Shown: positions 27,905 to 37,076 of the stretch, piece after piece | Numbering within the stretch: the first letter of the stretch is position 1 | Layout: every line of letters starts with the position of its first letter | The notes under the pieces: model-generated | Database searches by the model: none | The model's input: the letters and a program-made list of their open reading frames with translations, nothing else | Told to the model about the DNA's origin: nothing | Translations under genes and position numbers: made by a program | Assembly: GCF_014196925.1 (NCBI RefSeq) | Contig: NZ_JACIEN010000005.1 | Coordinates: 186,001-250,000 of the forward strand | Origin: Chelatococcus caeni | Lineage (GTDB): Bacteria > Pseudomonadota > Alphaproteobacteria > Rhizobiales > Beijerinckiaceae | DNA: 64,000 nucleotides | Reading direction: 5' to 3'

Positions 27905-27937
27905 ATTGTAATGATTTAATGTTTCGATTGACATGAT
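27905..27937. promoter_or_regulatory. candidate EnuR operator upstream of eutB
   Basis: ATTGTAATGAT (27905-27915) and ATTGACATGAT (27927-27937) are direct repeats matching at 9 of 11 bases and spaced 22 bases. The second copy contains TTGACA, a consensus -35, so binding would block the eutB promoter. The AT-rich block is exceptional in this GC-rich region. Confidence 0.6.
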
Positions 27938-27990
27938 GCATGCGTGGTCCGAGCATGCTCCCGAACCAGTGACGGGAGCTGCCTTCGCCC

Positions 27991-29010
27991 ATGTCATCTG
28001 CCGGGCCCAGGTCAATCGAAGCGCCACCCATCGACGCTCCGCCGGTCGGCCTCGCCGCGATCGAGCGCGCGCGGGGTGCGCTTGCGGGCAAGGTGTCGGT
28101 GACGCCGCTGGAGCATTCGCCGAGCCTGACGGGGCGGCTGGGCGCGCCCGTCTTCCTCAAGCTCGATAGCCGGCAGGAGACCGGCAGCTTCAAGCTGCGC
28201 GGCGCCACCAACGCGCTCCTTGCGCTTGGTGATGATGCGCGCCGGCGCGGCGTCGCCACGGCCTCCACCGGCAACCATGGCCGCGCGCTCGCCCATGCGG
28301 CGAAGGCGCTCGATATCCGGGCTGTCGTCTGCCTCTCGGCGCTCGTGCCGGCCAACAAGGTGGAGGCCGTGCGGGCGCTCGGCGCCGAGGTGCGCATCGT
28401 CGGCCGCTCGCAGGACGACGCCCAGGTCGAGGTCGACCGCCTCGTGCGTGAGGAGGGGCTGACGGCCATCCCGCCCTTCGATCATCCGGACGTCATCGCG
28501 GGCCAGGGCACCCTCGGCCTCGAGGTGGTGGAGGAATTGCCGGACCTCGCGACGATGCTCGTGCCGCTGTCCGGCGGCGGGCTCGCCGCGGGCGTGGCGG
28601 CGGCGGTCAAAGGCGTGAAGCCATCCGTGCGCGTGATCGGCATCTCCATGGCGCGCGGCGCGGCCATGCACGCGAGCCTCGCGGCCGGCCGGCCCGTCGC
28701 CGTGGAGGAGGTGGAGACGCTGGCCGATTCCCTCGGCGGCGGCATCGGGCTTGCCAATCGCTACACCTTCGCCATGTGCCGGGCGCTGCTCGACGAGGTC
28801 GTGCTGCTCGACGAGGCGGAGATCGCCGCTGGCATCCGCCATGCCTTCCATGTTGAGGGCGAGGTGGTGGAGGGGGCGGGTGCGGTCGGCGTCGCCGCCA
28901 TCCTCGCCGGCCGGATCGCGGCCCATGGCCCGGTCGTCGCGCTCGTCACGGGGCGCAACATCGATCCGGAGCGCCATCGCGCCATCGTCGCGCAGGGAGG
29001 TGCCGCATGA
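27991..29010 (+). CDS. eutB: EutB, PLP-dependent dehydratase of (hydroxy)ectoine use
   Basis: A 339-residue fold-type II PLP enzyme of the serine/threonine dehydratase family. The PLP lysine is Lys68 in GSFKLRGATNA, with STGNHGRALAHAA and the glycine-rich VPLSGGGLAAG phosphate loop. Adjacent eutC, eutD and eutE assign it to the hydroxyectoine branch, where EutB is thought to act on the hydroxylated diaminobutyrate intermediate. It is the first gene after the EnuR operator-like repeats. The stop overlaps eutC by four bases. The usual partner eutA is absent from the window. Confidence 0.9.
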   Translation: MSSAGPRSIEAPPIDAPPVGLAAIERARGALAGKVSVTPLEHSPSLTGRLGAPVFLKLDSRQETGSFKLRGATNALLALGDDARRRGVATASTGNHGRALAHAAKALDIRAVVCLSALVPANKVEAVRALGAEVRIVGRSQDDAQVEVDRLVREEGLTAIPPFDHPDVIAGQGTLGLEVVEELPDLATMLVPLSGGGLAAGVAAAVKGVKPSVRVIGISMARGAAMHASLAAGRPVAVEEVETLADSLGGGIGLANRYTFAMCRALLDEVVLLDEAEIAAGIRHAFHVEGEVVEGAGAVGVAAILAGRIAAHGPVVALVTGRNIDPERHRAIVAQGGAA

Positions 29011-30020
29011 GCCGCATGCTGATCCTCGGTGAGGCCGAGCTGCGCCGCATCGTCGCCCTCGACAGGAGCGCCGTCGATGCGGTGGAGGGGGCCTTCGCCG
29101 CGCTCGCGACGAAGGCGGTGGCGATGCCGCCGATCATGCGCATCGACATCCCCGAGCATCGCGGCGAGGTGGACGTGAAGAGCGCCTATGTGCCCGGTCT
29201 CGGCAGCTTCGCCATCAAGGTGAGCCCCGGCTTCTTCGACAATCCGAAGATCGGCCTGCCGAGCCTCAACGGGCTCATGATCCTCTTCTCCGCCCATACC
29301 GGGCTCGTCGAGGCGCTGTTCCTCGACAACGGCTATCTCACCGACGTGCGCACCGCCGCGGCCGGCGCGGTGGCGGCGAAGCACCTCGCCCGGCCCGATG
29401 CGCGCGTCGCCGCCATCCTCGGCGCCGGCGTGCAGGCGCGGCTGCAGCTCGAGGCGCTGACGCTGGTGAGGCCGATCGCCGAGGCGCGCATCTGGGCGCG
29501 GGACGCGGAGAAGGCGCGCGAGACGGCGGCGGCGATGGCCGACAAACTCGGCGTCGCCGCCACGGCCGTGGCGGATCCCAAGAGCGCCGTGAGCGGCGCC
29601 GATGTGATCGTCACCACGACGCCGGCCGAGGCGCCGATCCTCAAGGCGGACTGGCTCCGCCCCGGCCAGCACGTCACCGCCATGGGCTCGGACGCCGAGC
29701 ACAAGAACGAGATCGACCCGGCGGTCTTCGGCCGGGCCACCTATGTGGCCGACAGCCTGAAGCAGACGCGCCGGCTCGGCGAACTCCACCATGCCATCGC
29801 TGCCGGTGTCGTCGCCGACGATGCGACCTTTGCCGAGCTCGGCGCTGTCGTCGCGGGCCTCGGTCCGGGCCGGCAGAGCGAGGACGAGATCACTTTGTGC
29901 GACCTGACGGGCACGGGCGTGCAGGACACGGCCATCGCCATCCTCGCCCACCGCCGCGCGGTGGAGGCGGATGCCGGCATGGCTTTCGACACAACGACAA
30001 GGACGGGAGCGGACGCGTGA
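29007..30020 (+). CDS. eutC: EutC, ornithine-cyclodeaminase-family enzyme
   Basis: A 337-residue member of the ornithine cyclodeaminase / mu-crystallin family. The NAD-binding fold carries AAILGAGVQARLQLEAL, and the substrate lobe SAYVPGLGSFAIKVSPGF holds the conserved Lys. In ectoine clusters this gene accompanies eutB and is linked to hydroxyectoine breakdown. It may reduce or cyclise the imine/keto product of EutB. ATGA overlap with eutB and GTGA overlap with eutD show tight coupling. A distant relative is encoded at 62655-63605 in a different operon. Confidence 0.9.
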   Translation: MSRMLILGEAELRRIVALDRSAVDAVEGAFAALATKAVAMPPIMRIDIPEHRGEVDVKSAYVPGLGSFAIKVSPGFFDNPKIGLPSLNGLMILFSAHTGLVEALFLDNGYLTDVRTAAAGAVAAKHLARPDARVAAILGAGVQARLQLEALTLVRPIAEARIWARDAEKARETAAAMADKLGVAATAVADPKSAVSGADVIVTTTPAEAPILKADWLRPGQHVTAMGSDAEHKNEIDPAVFGRATYVADSLKQTRRLGELHHAIAAGVVADDATFAELGAVVAGLGPGRQSEDEITLCDLTGTGVQDTAIAILAHRRAVEADAGMAFDTTTRTGADA

Positions 30021-31198
30021 GCGCAGCCACACTCAACTTCTCGCGGGAGGAATATGCCGCGCGCCTCGCCAAGACGCGGGCGGCGATGGAGAAGGCGGGC
30101 ATCGATCTCCTGATCGTCACCGACCCCTCCAACATGCACTGGCTGACGGGCTACGACGGCTGGTCCTTCTACGTACACCAGTGCGTGCTCGTTGCCGGCG
30201 ACGGCGAGCCGGTCTGGTACGGCCGCACGCAGGATGCCAACGGCGCCCGGCGCACGGCCTGGATCGGCGACGACAACATCCTCGCCTATCCGGACCACTA
30301 CGTGCAGTCCACCGAACGCCATCCGATGGACCTGCTGTCTGAGATCATCACCGACCGCGGCTGGGGCAACGCTGCCGTCGGCGTCGAGATGGACAACTAT
30401 TATTTCAGCGCCGCCGCCTATGCCTCGCTGCAGAAGCACCTGCCGAACGCGCGCTTCAAGGATGCGACGGCGCTCGTCAACTGGCAGCGCGCTATCAAGA
30501 GCCCGACCGAGCTCGACTACATGCGCAAGGCCGGCCGCATCGTCGAGAAGATGCATGCGCGCATCCTCGAGGCCGTGAAGTCCGGCATGCGCAAGAGCGA
30601 CCTCGTCGCCGAGATCTACGACGCCGGCATCCGTGGCGCGGACGGCTACGGCGGCGATTATCCCGCCATCGTGCCGCTCCTGCCCTCGGGCGCCGATGCC
30701 TCCGCCCCGCACCTGACCTGGGATGACGCGCCGATGCGCGCGGGCGAGGGCACCTTCTTCGAGATCGCCGGCTGCTACAGGCGCTATCACTGCCCCCTGT
30801 CGCGCACCGTCTTCCTTGGCAAGCCGACGCAGGCCTTCCTCGATGCGGAGAAGGCGACGCTCGAGGGCATGGAGGCGGGGCTTGCCGCGGCGAAGCCCGG
30901 CAATACCTGCGAGGACATCGCCAACGCCTTCTTCGCGGTGCTCCGGCGCTACGGCATCGTCAAGGACAACCGCACCGGCTATCCCGTCGGCCTCAGCTAT
31001 CCGCCCGACTGGGGCGAGCGCACCATGAGCCTCAGGCCCGGCGACCGCACGGTGCTGGAGCCGGGCATGACCTTCCACTTCATGACAGGGCTGTGGCTCG
31101 AGGACATGGGCCTCGAGATCACCGAGAGCATCGTCATCACCGAAGACGGCGTCGCGTGCCTGTCGAACGTGCCGCGCCAGCTCTTCGTCAGGGACTGA
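30017..31198 (+). CDS. eutD: EutD/DoeA, ectoine hydrolase
   Basis: A 393-residue protein of the M24 (Xaa-Pro peptidase/creatinase) fold. An N-terminal creatinase-like domain (PSNMHWLTGYDGWSFYVHQ) precedes the pita-bread catalytic domain. It hydrolyses the ectoine ring to N-acetyl-diaminobutyrate in the cytoplasm, the first committed step. The longer open frame is not credible. GTG at 30017 overlaps the eutC stop (GTGA) and the family N-terminus follows. Classical M24 metal residues are partly replaced, as is normal for DoeA, which is not a metal peptidase. Confidence 0.92.
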   Translation: MSAATLNFSREEYAARLAKTRAAMEKAGIDLLIVTDPSNMHWLTGYDGWSFYVHQCVLVAGDGEPVWYGRTQDANGARRTAWIGDDNILAYPDHYVQSTERHPMDLLSEIITDRGWGNAAVGVEMDNYYFSAAAYASLQKHLPNARFKDATALVNWQRAIKSPTELDYMRKAGRIVEKMHARILEAVKSGMRKSDLVAEIYDAGIRGADGYGGDYPAIVPLLPSGADASAPHLTWDDAPMRAGEGTFFEIAGCYRRYHCPLSRTVFLGKPTQAFLDAEKATLEGMEAGLAAAKPGNTCEDIANAFFAVLRRYGIVKDNRTGYPVGLSYPPDWGERTMSLRPGDRTVLEPGMTFHFMTGLWLEDMGLEITESIVITEDGVACLSNVPRQLFVRD

Positions 31199-31210
31199 AG
31201 ACCCGTGCTC

Positions 31211-32221
31211 ATGACCCCCGCTTCGCGCCCCTCACCGGTCGTGCCGACCATCGACCTTGCCGCTCCCGGCGTGCGGCACGGGCACCTGCGCCTGCCCTAC
31301 AGCCGCGATGACAGTGCCTGGGGCTCCGTGATGATCCCGATCACCGTCGTCGCGGGCGGCGAGGGGCCGACGGCACTCGTCACCGGCGGCAATCACGGCG
31401 ACGAATACGAGGGGCCGGCGGCGCTCTTCGACCTCGCGCAGCGCCTTACGCCGGAGGCGGTGAGCGGGCGCGTCATCATCGTGCCGGCCATGAACTACCC
31501 GGCCTTCGCGGCCGGCACGCGCACCTCGCCCATCGACCGCGGCAATCTCAACCGCTCGTTCCCCGGCCGGCCCGACGGCACGGTGACGGAGAAGATCGCC
31601 GACTACTTCACCCGCCACCTCGTGCCGCTCGCCGATATCGTGCTCGATTTCCACTCCGGCGGGCGCACGCTCGATTTCGTGCCCTATGCGGCCGCGCACG
31701 AGTTGCCCGACAAGGCGCAGGAGGCACGCTGCTTCGCGGCGGTGGCCGCCTTCGGCGCTCCCTATTCGATGCGCATGCGCGAGATCGACGCGGTCGGCAT
31801 GTACGACACGACCGTCGAGGAGATGGGCAAGGTCTTCGTCACCACCGAGCTCGGCGGCGGCGGTACCGCGAGCGCGCGCACCATCGCCATCGCCCGGCGC
31901 GGCGTCGCCAACGTGCTGCGTCACGCCGGCATCCTCGCCGGACAGCCCGAGCCGGCCGCGAGCCGCTTCCTCGACATGCCATCGGACGACTGCTTCGTCT
32001 TCGCCGAGGAGGCGGGCCTCGTCGCCTTCGCCAAGGACCTCGGCGAGGAGGTTTCGGAAGGGGAGGTGGTCGCGCTGATCCACCCCATCGCGCGCACGGG
32101 GCTCGCCCCCCTCGCGATGCGCGCGAAGCACGGCGGCATCCTCGCCGCGCGGCATTTTCCCGGCCTCGTGAAGCCGGGCGACTGCCTCTTCGTCACCGCA
32201 ACGGTCGAGGAGGCGCCCTGA
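31211..32221 (+). CDS. eutE: EutE/DoeB, N-acetyl-diaminobutyrate deacetylase
   Basis: A 336-residue zinc deacylase of the succinylglutamate desuccinylase/aspartoacylase family. The zinc site is seen in GGNHGDEYEGP (His, Glu) and LDFHSGG (His). The C-terminal beta-rich domain (GLVAFAKDLGEEVSEGEVVALI) resembles a lipoyl-like fold. It removes acetate from the N-acetyl-diaminobutyrate made by EutD, giving 2,4-diaminobutyrate. ATG at 31211 is better spaced from GAAGA than the in-frame GTG at 31205. It ends just before a large hairpin that separates the catabolic genes from the transporter genes. Confidence 0.91.
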   Translation: MTPASRPSPVVPTIDLAAPGVRHGHLRLPYSRDDSAWGSVMIPITVVAGGEGPTALVTGGNHGDEYEGPAALFDLAQRLTPEAVSGRVIIVPAMNYPAFAAGTRTSPIDRGNLNRSFPGRPDGTVTEKIADYFTRHLVPLADIVLDFHSGGRTLDFVPYAAAHELPDKAQEARCFAAVAAFGAPYSMRMREIDAVGMYDTTVEEMGKVFVTTELGGGGTASARTIAIARRGVANVLRHAGILAGQPEPAASRFLDMPSDDCFVFAEEAGLVAFAKDLGEEVSEGEVVALIHPIARTGLAPLAMRAKHGGILAARHFPGLVKPGDCLFVTATVEEAP

Positions 32222-32229
32222 CCCGTTCG

Positions 32230-32260
32230 CCGCTCCGGAGCCGGAAGGGCTCCAGAGCGG
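32230..32260 (+). other. hairpin between eutE and ehuB
   Basis: Thirteen-base arms (32230-32242 and 32248-32260) pair with a single mismatch around a five-base loop, starting nine bases after the eutE stop. It lacks a U-tract, so it may act as an RNA processing or attenuation point that separates catabolic from uptake genes. Confidence 0.5.
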
Positions 32261-32340
32261 CCAAGCCATTTCCGCCGGCGGCAGCGCCGAAAGCCGAGCC
32301 AATCGGCATGCGGATGACTGAAGACCAGAGGAGAAGATCG

Positions 32341-33192
32341 ATGAAGCTGTCCCTTGCCACCGGCGCCGCCGCCATTGCCCTCGTTCTCAGCCTCGGCACT
32401 GCGCAGGCCGCGAGCCTCGACGACATCAAGTCGCAGGGCTACATCCGCGCCGCCACCGCCAACGAGGTGCCCTACGGCTACATGACCCCCGACGGCTCCG
32501 CCGCCGGCATCGGTCCGGAGGTCGCCATCGCCGTGCTGAAGCGCATGGGCATCACCGAGATCAACTGGACGGTGACGCCCTTCGGCACCCTCATCCCCGG
32601 CCTCAAGGCCAACCGCTACGACTTCGTCGCGGCCGAGCAGAACATCTCGCCCGAGCGCTGCAAGCAGGTGGCCTTCACGGAGCCGAACTCGAGCTACGGC
32701 GAGGGCCTGCTCGTCAAGAAGGGCAACCCCAAGGGCCTGACGACCTACGCCGACATCGCCAAGGACCCGTCGCTGAAGGTGGCCGTCGTCTCCGGCGCCA
32801 ACAACATCGACTTCCTGCGCGCCGTCGGCGTCAAGGACGAGCAGGTGGTGTTCATCACGGCCAATGCCGATGCGCTCGCCACCGTGCAGAGCCGCACCGA
32901 TGCCTATGCGGCGACCGAGCTCACCGTCGCCAACCTCGCCAAGGGCCAGGGGGCCGTCGAGCAGGTGAAGCCCTTCACCGACCCGGTCGTCGACAACAAG
33001 CCGGTGCGCAACTACGGCGGCTTCGCCTTCCGTCCCGAGGACAAGGATCTTCACGACGCCTTCAACAAGGAGCTCGTCGAGTTCCGCAAGACCGACGAGT
33101 ACAAGAAGATCCTCGCCTCCTATGGCCTCAGCGAGGAGAGCATCAAGGCCGCAGCGGAGAAGAACGTCGCCGACTTGTGCGCCGGCAAGTGA
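32341..33192 (+). CDS. ehuB: EhuB, ectoine/hydroxyectoine-binding protein
   Basis: A 283-residue periplasmic binding protein of the polar-amino-acid family 3 type, with a Sec signal (MKLSLATGAAAIALVLSLG, cleavage near AQA). GYIRAATANEVPYGYMTPDG and the GSAAGIGPEVAIAVLKRMG block match EhuB. It captures ectoine or hydroxyectoine. GAGGAGA precedes ATG 32341. An in-frame upstream ATG at 32308 would spoil the signal peptide. It starts the ehuBCDA set. Confidence 0.93.
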   Translation: MKLSLATGAAAIALVLSLGTAQAASLDDIKSQGYIRAATANEVPYGYMTPDGSAAGIGPEVAIAVLKRMGITEINWTVTPFGTLIPGLKANRYDFVAAEQNISPERCKQVAFTEPNSSYGEGLLVKKGNPKGLTTYADIAKDPSLKVAVVSGANNIDFLRAVGVKDEQVVFITANADALATVQSRTDAYAATELTVANLAKGQGAVEQVKPFTDPVVDNKPVRNYGGFAFRPEDKDLHDAFNKELVEFRKTDEYKKILASYGLSEESIKAAAEKNVADLCAGK

Positions 33193-33211
33193 GCCTGGGC
33201 TAGAGCGCAGC

Positions 33212-33238
33212 GTCGCGCCCGGCCCGACCGGGCGCGAC
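33212..33238 (+). other. strong intercistronic hairpin after ehuB
   Basis: A perfect 11-bp stem (33212-33222 with 33228-33238) with a five-base loop follows the ehuB stop by 19 bases and precedes ehuC. Like the one at 15580-15607, it probably protects the binding-protein message. Confidence 0.6.
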
Positions 33239-33273
33239 ATTCCCGTCCACGACGTCCGACCGGGAGGGCCGCG

Positions 33274-33939
33274 ATGGACTGGCTCACCTATCTGCCATCC
33301 CTGGCGCAGGGCGCCCTCGTGACCGCATGGATCACGCTGGCCTCCATCGCCATCGGGGCGGCGCTCGCCTTCGCCGCCGGCATCGCCCGCGTCGAAGGCG
33401 GGCGCGCCGTCTCGACGCTCGCGCTGTGCTACACCGAGGTGTTCCGCGGCACCTCGCTGCTCGTGCAGCTCTTCTGGCTCTATTATGCCCTGCCGCTCGT
33501 CGGCCTGTCCTTCGATCCGGTGACGACGGGCATCGTCGGCCTGTCGCTCCACGTCGGCGCCTATGGCTCGGAGATCGTGCGCGGGGCGCTCAACGCCGTG
33601 CCGGTGGCGCAGCGCGAGGCGGCGCGGGCGCTCAACTTCGGGCGCGTGCACACGCTGATGCGCATCTGCCTGCCGCAGGCCATCGTCGAGATGATGCCGG
33701 CCTTCGGCAATCTCGCCATCGAGACGCTGAAGCTCTCCTCGCTCGTCTCGCTCATCTCCATCGCGGACCTGACCTTCCGCGCCCAGTCCATCCGCAACAT
33801 CACCCTCGACAGCGCCACCGTCTACACGCTGACGCTCGTCGGCTACTTCCTGATGTCGCTGGTGCTCATGCTCGCCATGCGGCTGATCGAGCGGATGGTG
33901 CGGCGCGGGGCGGCCTTTCCAAGGGCGGCGCACGCATGA
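33274..33939 (+). CDS. ehuC: EhuC, ectoine ABC permease
   Basis: A 221-residue His/Glu/Gln-type permease with five hydrophobic helices and the family segment [19 protein letters not shown]. The coupling loop is [20 protein letters not shown]. It forms one half of the ectoine channel with EhuD, whose start overlaps its stop by four bases. Confidence 0.92.
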   Translation: MDWLTYLPSLAQGALVTAWITLASIAIGAALAFAAGIARVEGGRAVSTLALCYTEVFRGTSLLVQLFWLYYALPLVGLSFDPVTTGIVGLSLHVGAYGSEIVRGALNAVPVAQREAARALNFGRVHTLMRICLPQAIVEMMPAFGNLAIETLKLSSLVSLISIADLTFRAQSIRNITLDSATVYTLTLVGYFLMSLVLMLAMRLIERMVRRGAAFPRAAHA

Positions 33940-34628
33940 TGTACGGCTACGCCTGGGACCTCACGACGCCGCTCACCTATGCGGCGTCCATCCTGCCGAT
34001 CCTGCTGATCGGCCTCACCGTCACGCTGCAGGCGGCGGCGGCCGGCTTCGCGCTCGCCCTCGTGCTCGGCCTCGTCTTCGCGCTCCTGCGCCGCAGCCGC
34101 ATCAAAGCGGTGGCCCTGACGACGGCCTTCGTCGTCGAGTTCCTGCGCGACACGCCGCTCCTCGTGCAGCTCTTCTTCCTCTACTACGTGCTGCCCGACT
34201 ACGGCATCACTTTGCCGGCCTTCCTCACCGGCGTCATCGCGCTCGGCCTGCAATATTCCGCCTATACGTCGGAGGTCTATCGCGGCGGCATCGAGGCCAT
34301 CCCGCGCGGGCAGTGGGAGGCCGCGACGGCGCTCAACATGACGCGCTGGCAGACCTATCGCGACATCGTCATCCCGCAGATGGTGCCGCGCATCGTCCCG
34401 ACCATGGGAAACTACCTCGTCGCCATGCTCAAGGAGACGCCCGTGCTCTCCGTCGTCACCGTGCTCGAGATGCTCGGCCTCGCCAACATGATCGGCGAGC
34501 GCACCTTCGAATATCTCGTGCCGCTGTCGATGGTCGGCATCATCTTCCTCCTGCTCACCCTCATCTGCTCGGCCGGCATCCACCGGCTGGAGAAGGTGCT
34601 GCCGAAAGCCGGGATACCGCTGCGATGA
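33936..34628 (+). CDS. ehuD: EhuD, ectoine ABC permease
   Basis: A 230-residue partner permease of the same family, with [19 protein letters not shown] and coupling loop [18 protein letters not shown]. The open frame begins far upstream, but ATG at 33936 fits the family N-terminus and overlaps ehuC by four bases. Its stop overlaps ehuA in the same way. Confidence 0.92.
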   Translation: MMYGYAWDLTTPLTYAASILPILLIGLTVTLQAAAAGFALALVLGLVFALLRRSRIKAVALTTAFVVEFLRDTPLLVQLFFLYYVLPDYGITLPAFLTGVIALGLQYSAYTSEVYRGGIEAIPRGQWEAATALNMTRWQTYRDIVIPQMVPRIVPTMGNYLVAMLKETPVLSVVTVLEMLGLANMIGERTFEYLVPLSMVGIIFLLLTLICSAGIHRLEKVLPKAGIPLR

Positions 34629-35434
34629 ACAAGGTCCTTGCACAACAGCCGGATGCGGCGAGCGCCGCCGCCGCGCCCGTCATCGAGTTCCGGAATGTCA
34701 CCAAGCGCTTCGGCGCGCTCACCGTGCTCGACGACTTCAACTTCGCCGTCGCGCCGGGCGAGAAGGTCACGCTCATCGGCCCTTCGGGCTCGGGCAAGTC
34801 GACGGTGCTGCGCATCCTGATGACGCTGGAGCCCTTCCAGGAGGGGCAGCTGACGCTCGCCGGCATTCCCTATCACGAGCCGAACGGCAAGGGCCCCTTC
34901 CGCGCCAGCGACCGGCACCTGCACCAGATCCGCAGCCACGTCGGCATGGTGTTCCAGAGTTTCAACCTCTTCCCGCACATGAGCGTGCTGCGCAATGTCA
35001 CCGAGGCGCCGGCCGCCGTGCTCGGCCTGTCGCGCGCCGAGGCCGAGTGCCGCGCCATCGACCTGCTGCGCATGGTCGGCCTCGCCGACAAGAAGGACCA
35101 TTATCCCGCCCAGCTCTCCGGCGGGCAGCAGCAGCGCGTCGCGATCGCCCGTGCGCTCGCCATGCGCCCGCGCGTGCTGCTCTTCGACGAGCCGACCTCG
35201 GCGCTCGACCCGCAGCTCGTCGGCGAGGTGCTCGGCGTCATCCGCAACCTCGCCAGCGAGCACGACCTCACCATGCTGCTCGTCACGCACGAGATGCGCT
35301 TCGCGCGCGAGGTGTCGGACCGGGTCTGCTTCTTCGACAAGGGCCGCATCGTCGAGGAGGGCGAGCCCGAGCGCATCTTCACGGCCCCGGCCGAGCCGCG
35401 CACGCGCGAGTTCCTGCAGTCGGTGCTCGGCTGA
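34625..35434 (+). CDS. ehuA: EhuA, ectoine ABC ATPase
   Basis: A 269-residue ATPase of the amino-acid importer class. Walker [10 protein letters not shown] near residue 57, the Q-loop in [14 protein letters not shown], signature LSGGQQQR, Walker [14 protein letters not shown] and H-loop LVTHEMRFA are all intact. ATG at 34625 overlaps ehuD. It is the last transporter gene; a 128-base gap with AT-poor small inverted repeats (GGCGA 35438-35442 with TCGCC 35450-35454) separates it from doeC. Confidence 0.93.
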   Translation: MNKVLAQQPDAASAAAAPVIEFRNVTKRFGALTVLDDFNFAVAPGEKVTLIGPSGSGKSTVLRILMTLEPFQEGQLTLAGIPYHEPNGKGPFRASDRHLHQIRSHVGMVFQSFNLFPHMSVLRNVTEAPAAVLGLSRAEAECRAIDLLRMVGLADKKDHYPAQLSGGQQQRVAIARALAMRPRVLLFDEPTSALDPQLVGEVLGVIRNLASEHDLTMLLVTHEMRFAREVSDRVCFFDKGRIVEEGEPERIFTAPAEPRTREFLQSVLG

Positions 35435-35562
35435 GGCGGCGAGAGTTTTTCGCCCTCCGGCCGAAATACCGAAACTTCCTCGGCGGCGGGAGGCGAGAAC
35501 GGACCAAGTCTCGGCGCCGCCGCGGCTAGCCTCGCGGTGAAGGACTTCGCCGGAGGAGAACC

Positions 35563-37062
35563 ATGAACGCTCTTGCCGCGACGGCGCGTGCCGTCGAGCA
35601 TCACCCGGGCTACGGCCGCCTGAAGGACCAGCGGCTCGTACGCACGCTCGGCTATGTCGACGGCCGCTGGACGGCGGCGCCCGACGGCGCCGTCTTCGAC
35701 GTCAACGATCCCGCCGACGGCACGCTCGTCGCCCGCGTCGCCGCGCTCGGGGCCGATGCCGCCGATGCGGCCGTTGCGGCGGCGCACCGCGCCTTTCCGG
35801 CTTGGAGCGCGCTGCTGCCGCAGGAGCGGGCGGCGCGCCTCAGGGCCTGGTACGACCTCATCATCGCGGCGCGCGAGGACCTCGCCGTCATCATGGTGAT
35901 GGAGCAGGGCAAGCCCCTCGCCGAGGCCCGCGGCGAGATCGACTACGCCGCCTCCTTCGTCGCCTGGTATGCGGAAGAGGCCGTGCGGGTGAATGTCGAG
36001 GGCGTCACCAGCCATCTCCCCGGCGCGGAGATGATGGTGCGGCGCGAGCCGGTCGGCGTCGCCGCGCTGCTGACGCCGTGGAACTTTCCCTCCGCCATGC
36101 TGACGCGCAAGGCGGCCGCAGCGCTCGCCGCCGGCTGTACGGTCGTCGCCCATCCCTCCTCCTACACGCCTTTGTCCGCGCTGGCGCTCGCCGAGCTCGG
36201 CGAGCGGGCCGGCCTGCCCGGGGGCGTCTTCAACGTGGTGACGGGCGATGCCGCCACCATCGCCGGGCGCTTCTGCGAGGACGAGCGGGTGCGCGCGGTG
36301 AGCTTCACCGGCTCGACCGAGATCGGCCGGCAGGTGGCGATGAAGGCCGCCGCCGGCATGAAGCGGCTGGTGCTGGAGCTCGGCGGGCACGCCCCGCTCA
36401 TCATCTTCGACGACGCCGACCTCGACCGTGCCGTTGCCATCGCGATCGACGCCAAATTCGCCACCTCGGGGCAGGACTGCCTCGCCGCCAACCGCATCTA
36501 TGTCCAGCGCGGCCTCTACGAGGCCTTCTGCGAGCGTTTTGCCGCGCAGGTGAAGATGCTGAAGGTCGGCCCCGGCCTCGCGTCGGGGACCGATATCGGC
36601 CCCTTGATGCATGCGCGCGCGGTCGCCAAGGCCAAGGCACATGTGGACGATGCCGTGCGGCGCGGGGCGCGCTGCCTCGTCGGCGGCGGGCCGGAGGACG
36701 GCACGCTGTTCTTCCAGCCGACCGTGCTCGCCGATGTGCCCGATGACGCGGCCATCATGCGCGAGGAGACCTTCGCGCCGGTCGCGCCCGTCACGCCCTT
36801 CGACACGGAGGAGGAGGCGGTCGCGCGGGCGAATGCCAGCGACTACGGCCTCGCCGCCTACGTGGTGACGCGGGACGGGGCGCGGGCCCTGCGCCTCGGC
36901 CGGGCGCTCGATTACGGCATGGTGGCCGTCAACCGCGTCAAGCTCACCGGCCCGCCCGTGCCCTTCGGCGGCGTCAAGCTCTCGGGCCTCGGCCGCGAGG
37001 GCTCGCGCCACGGCCTCGAAGCCTTCACGGATCTCAAGTACCTCTGCCTCGACCTGTCCTGA
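35563..37062 (+). CDS. doeC: DoeC, aldehyde dehydrogenase of ectoine degradation
   Basis: A 499-residue aldehyde dehydrogenase of the SSADH group. Catalytic Cys306 is in TSGQDCLAAN and Glu272 in LELGGHAP. In ectoine clusters the enzyme (DoeC/Ssd) oxidises aspartate semialdehyde to aspartate. GGAGGAG before the ATG is a strong ribosome site. One oddity: where most relatives have a cofactor-contact Lys in a KPSE-type motif, this protein reads VVAHPSSYTP, with His197. It is 14 bases before doeD, so the two are cotranscribed. Confidence 0.9.
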   Translation: MNALAATARAVEHHPGYGRLKDQRLVRTLGYVDGRWTAAPDGAVFDVNDPADGTLVARVAALGADAADAAVAAAHRAFPAWSALLPQERAARLRAWYDLIIAAREDLAVIMVMEQGKPLAEARGEIDYAASFVAWYAEEAVRVNVEGVTSHLPGAEMMVRREPVGVAALLTPWNFPSAMLTRKAAAALAAGCTVVAHPSSYTPLSALALAELGERAGLPGGVFNVVTGDAATIAGRFCEDERVRAVSFTGSTEIGRQVAMKAAAGMKRLVLELGGHAPLIIFDDADLDRAVAIAIDAKFATSGQDCLAANRIYVQRGLYEAFCERFAAQVKMLKVGPGLASGTDIGPLMHARAVAKAKAHVDDAVRRGARCLVGGGPEDGTLFFQPTVLADVPDDAAIMREETFAPVAPVTPFDTEEEAVARANASDYGLAAYVVTRDGARALRLGRALDYGMVAVNRVKLTGPPVPFGGVKLSGLGREGSRHGLEAFTDLKYLCLDLS

Positions 37063-37076
37063 TCCCGGAGACGACC

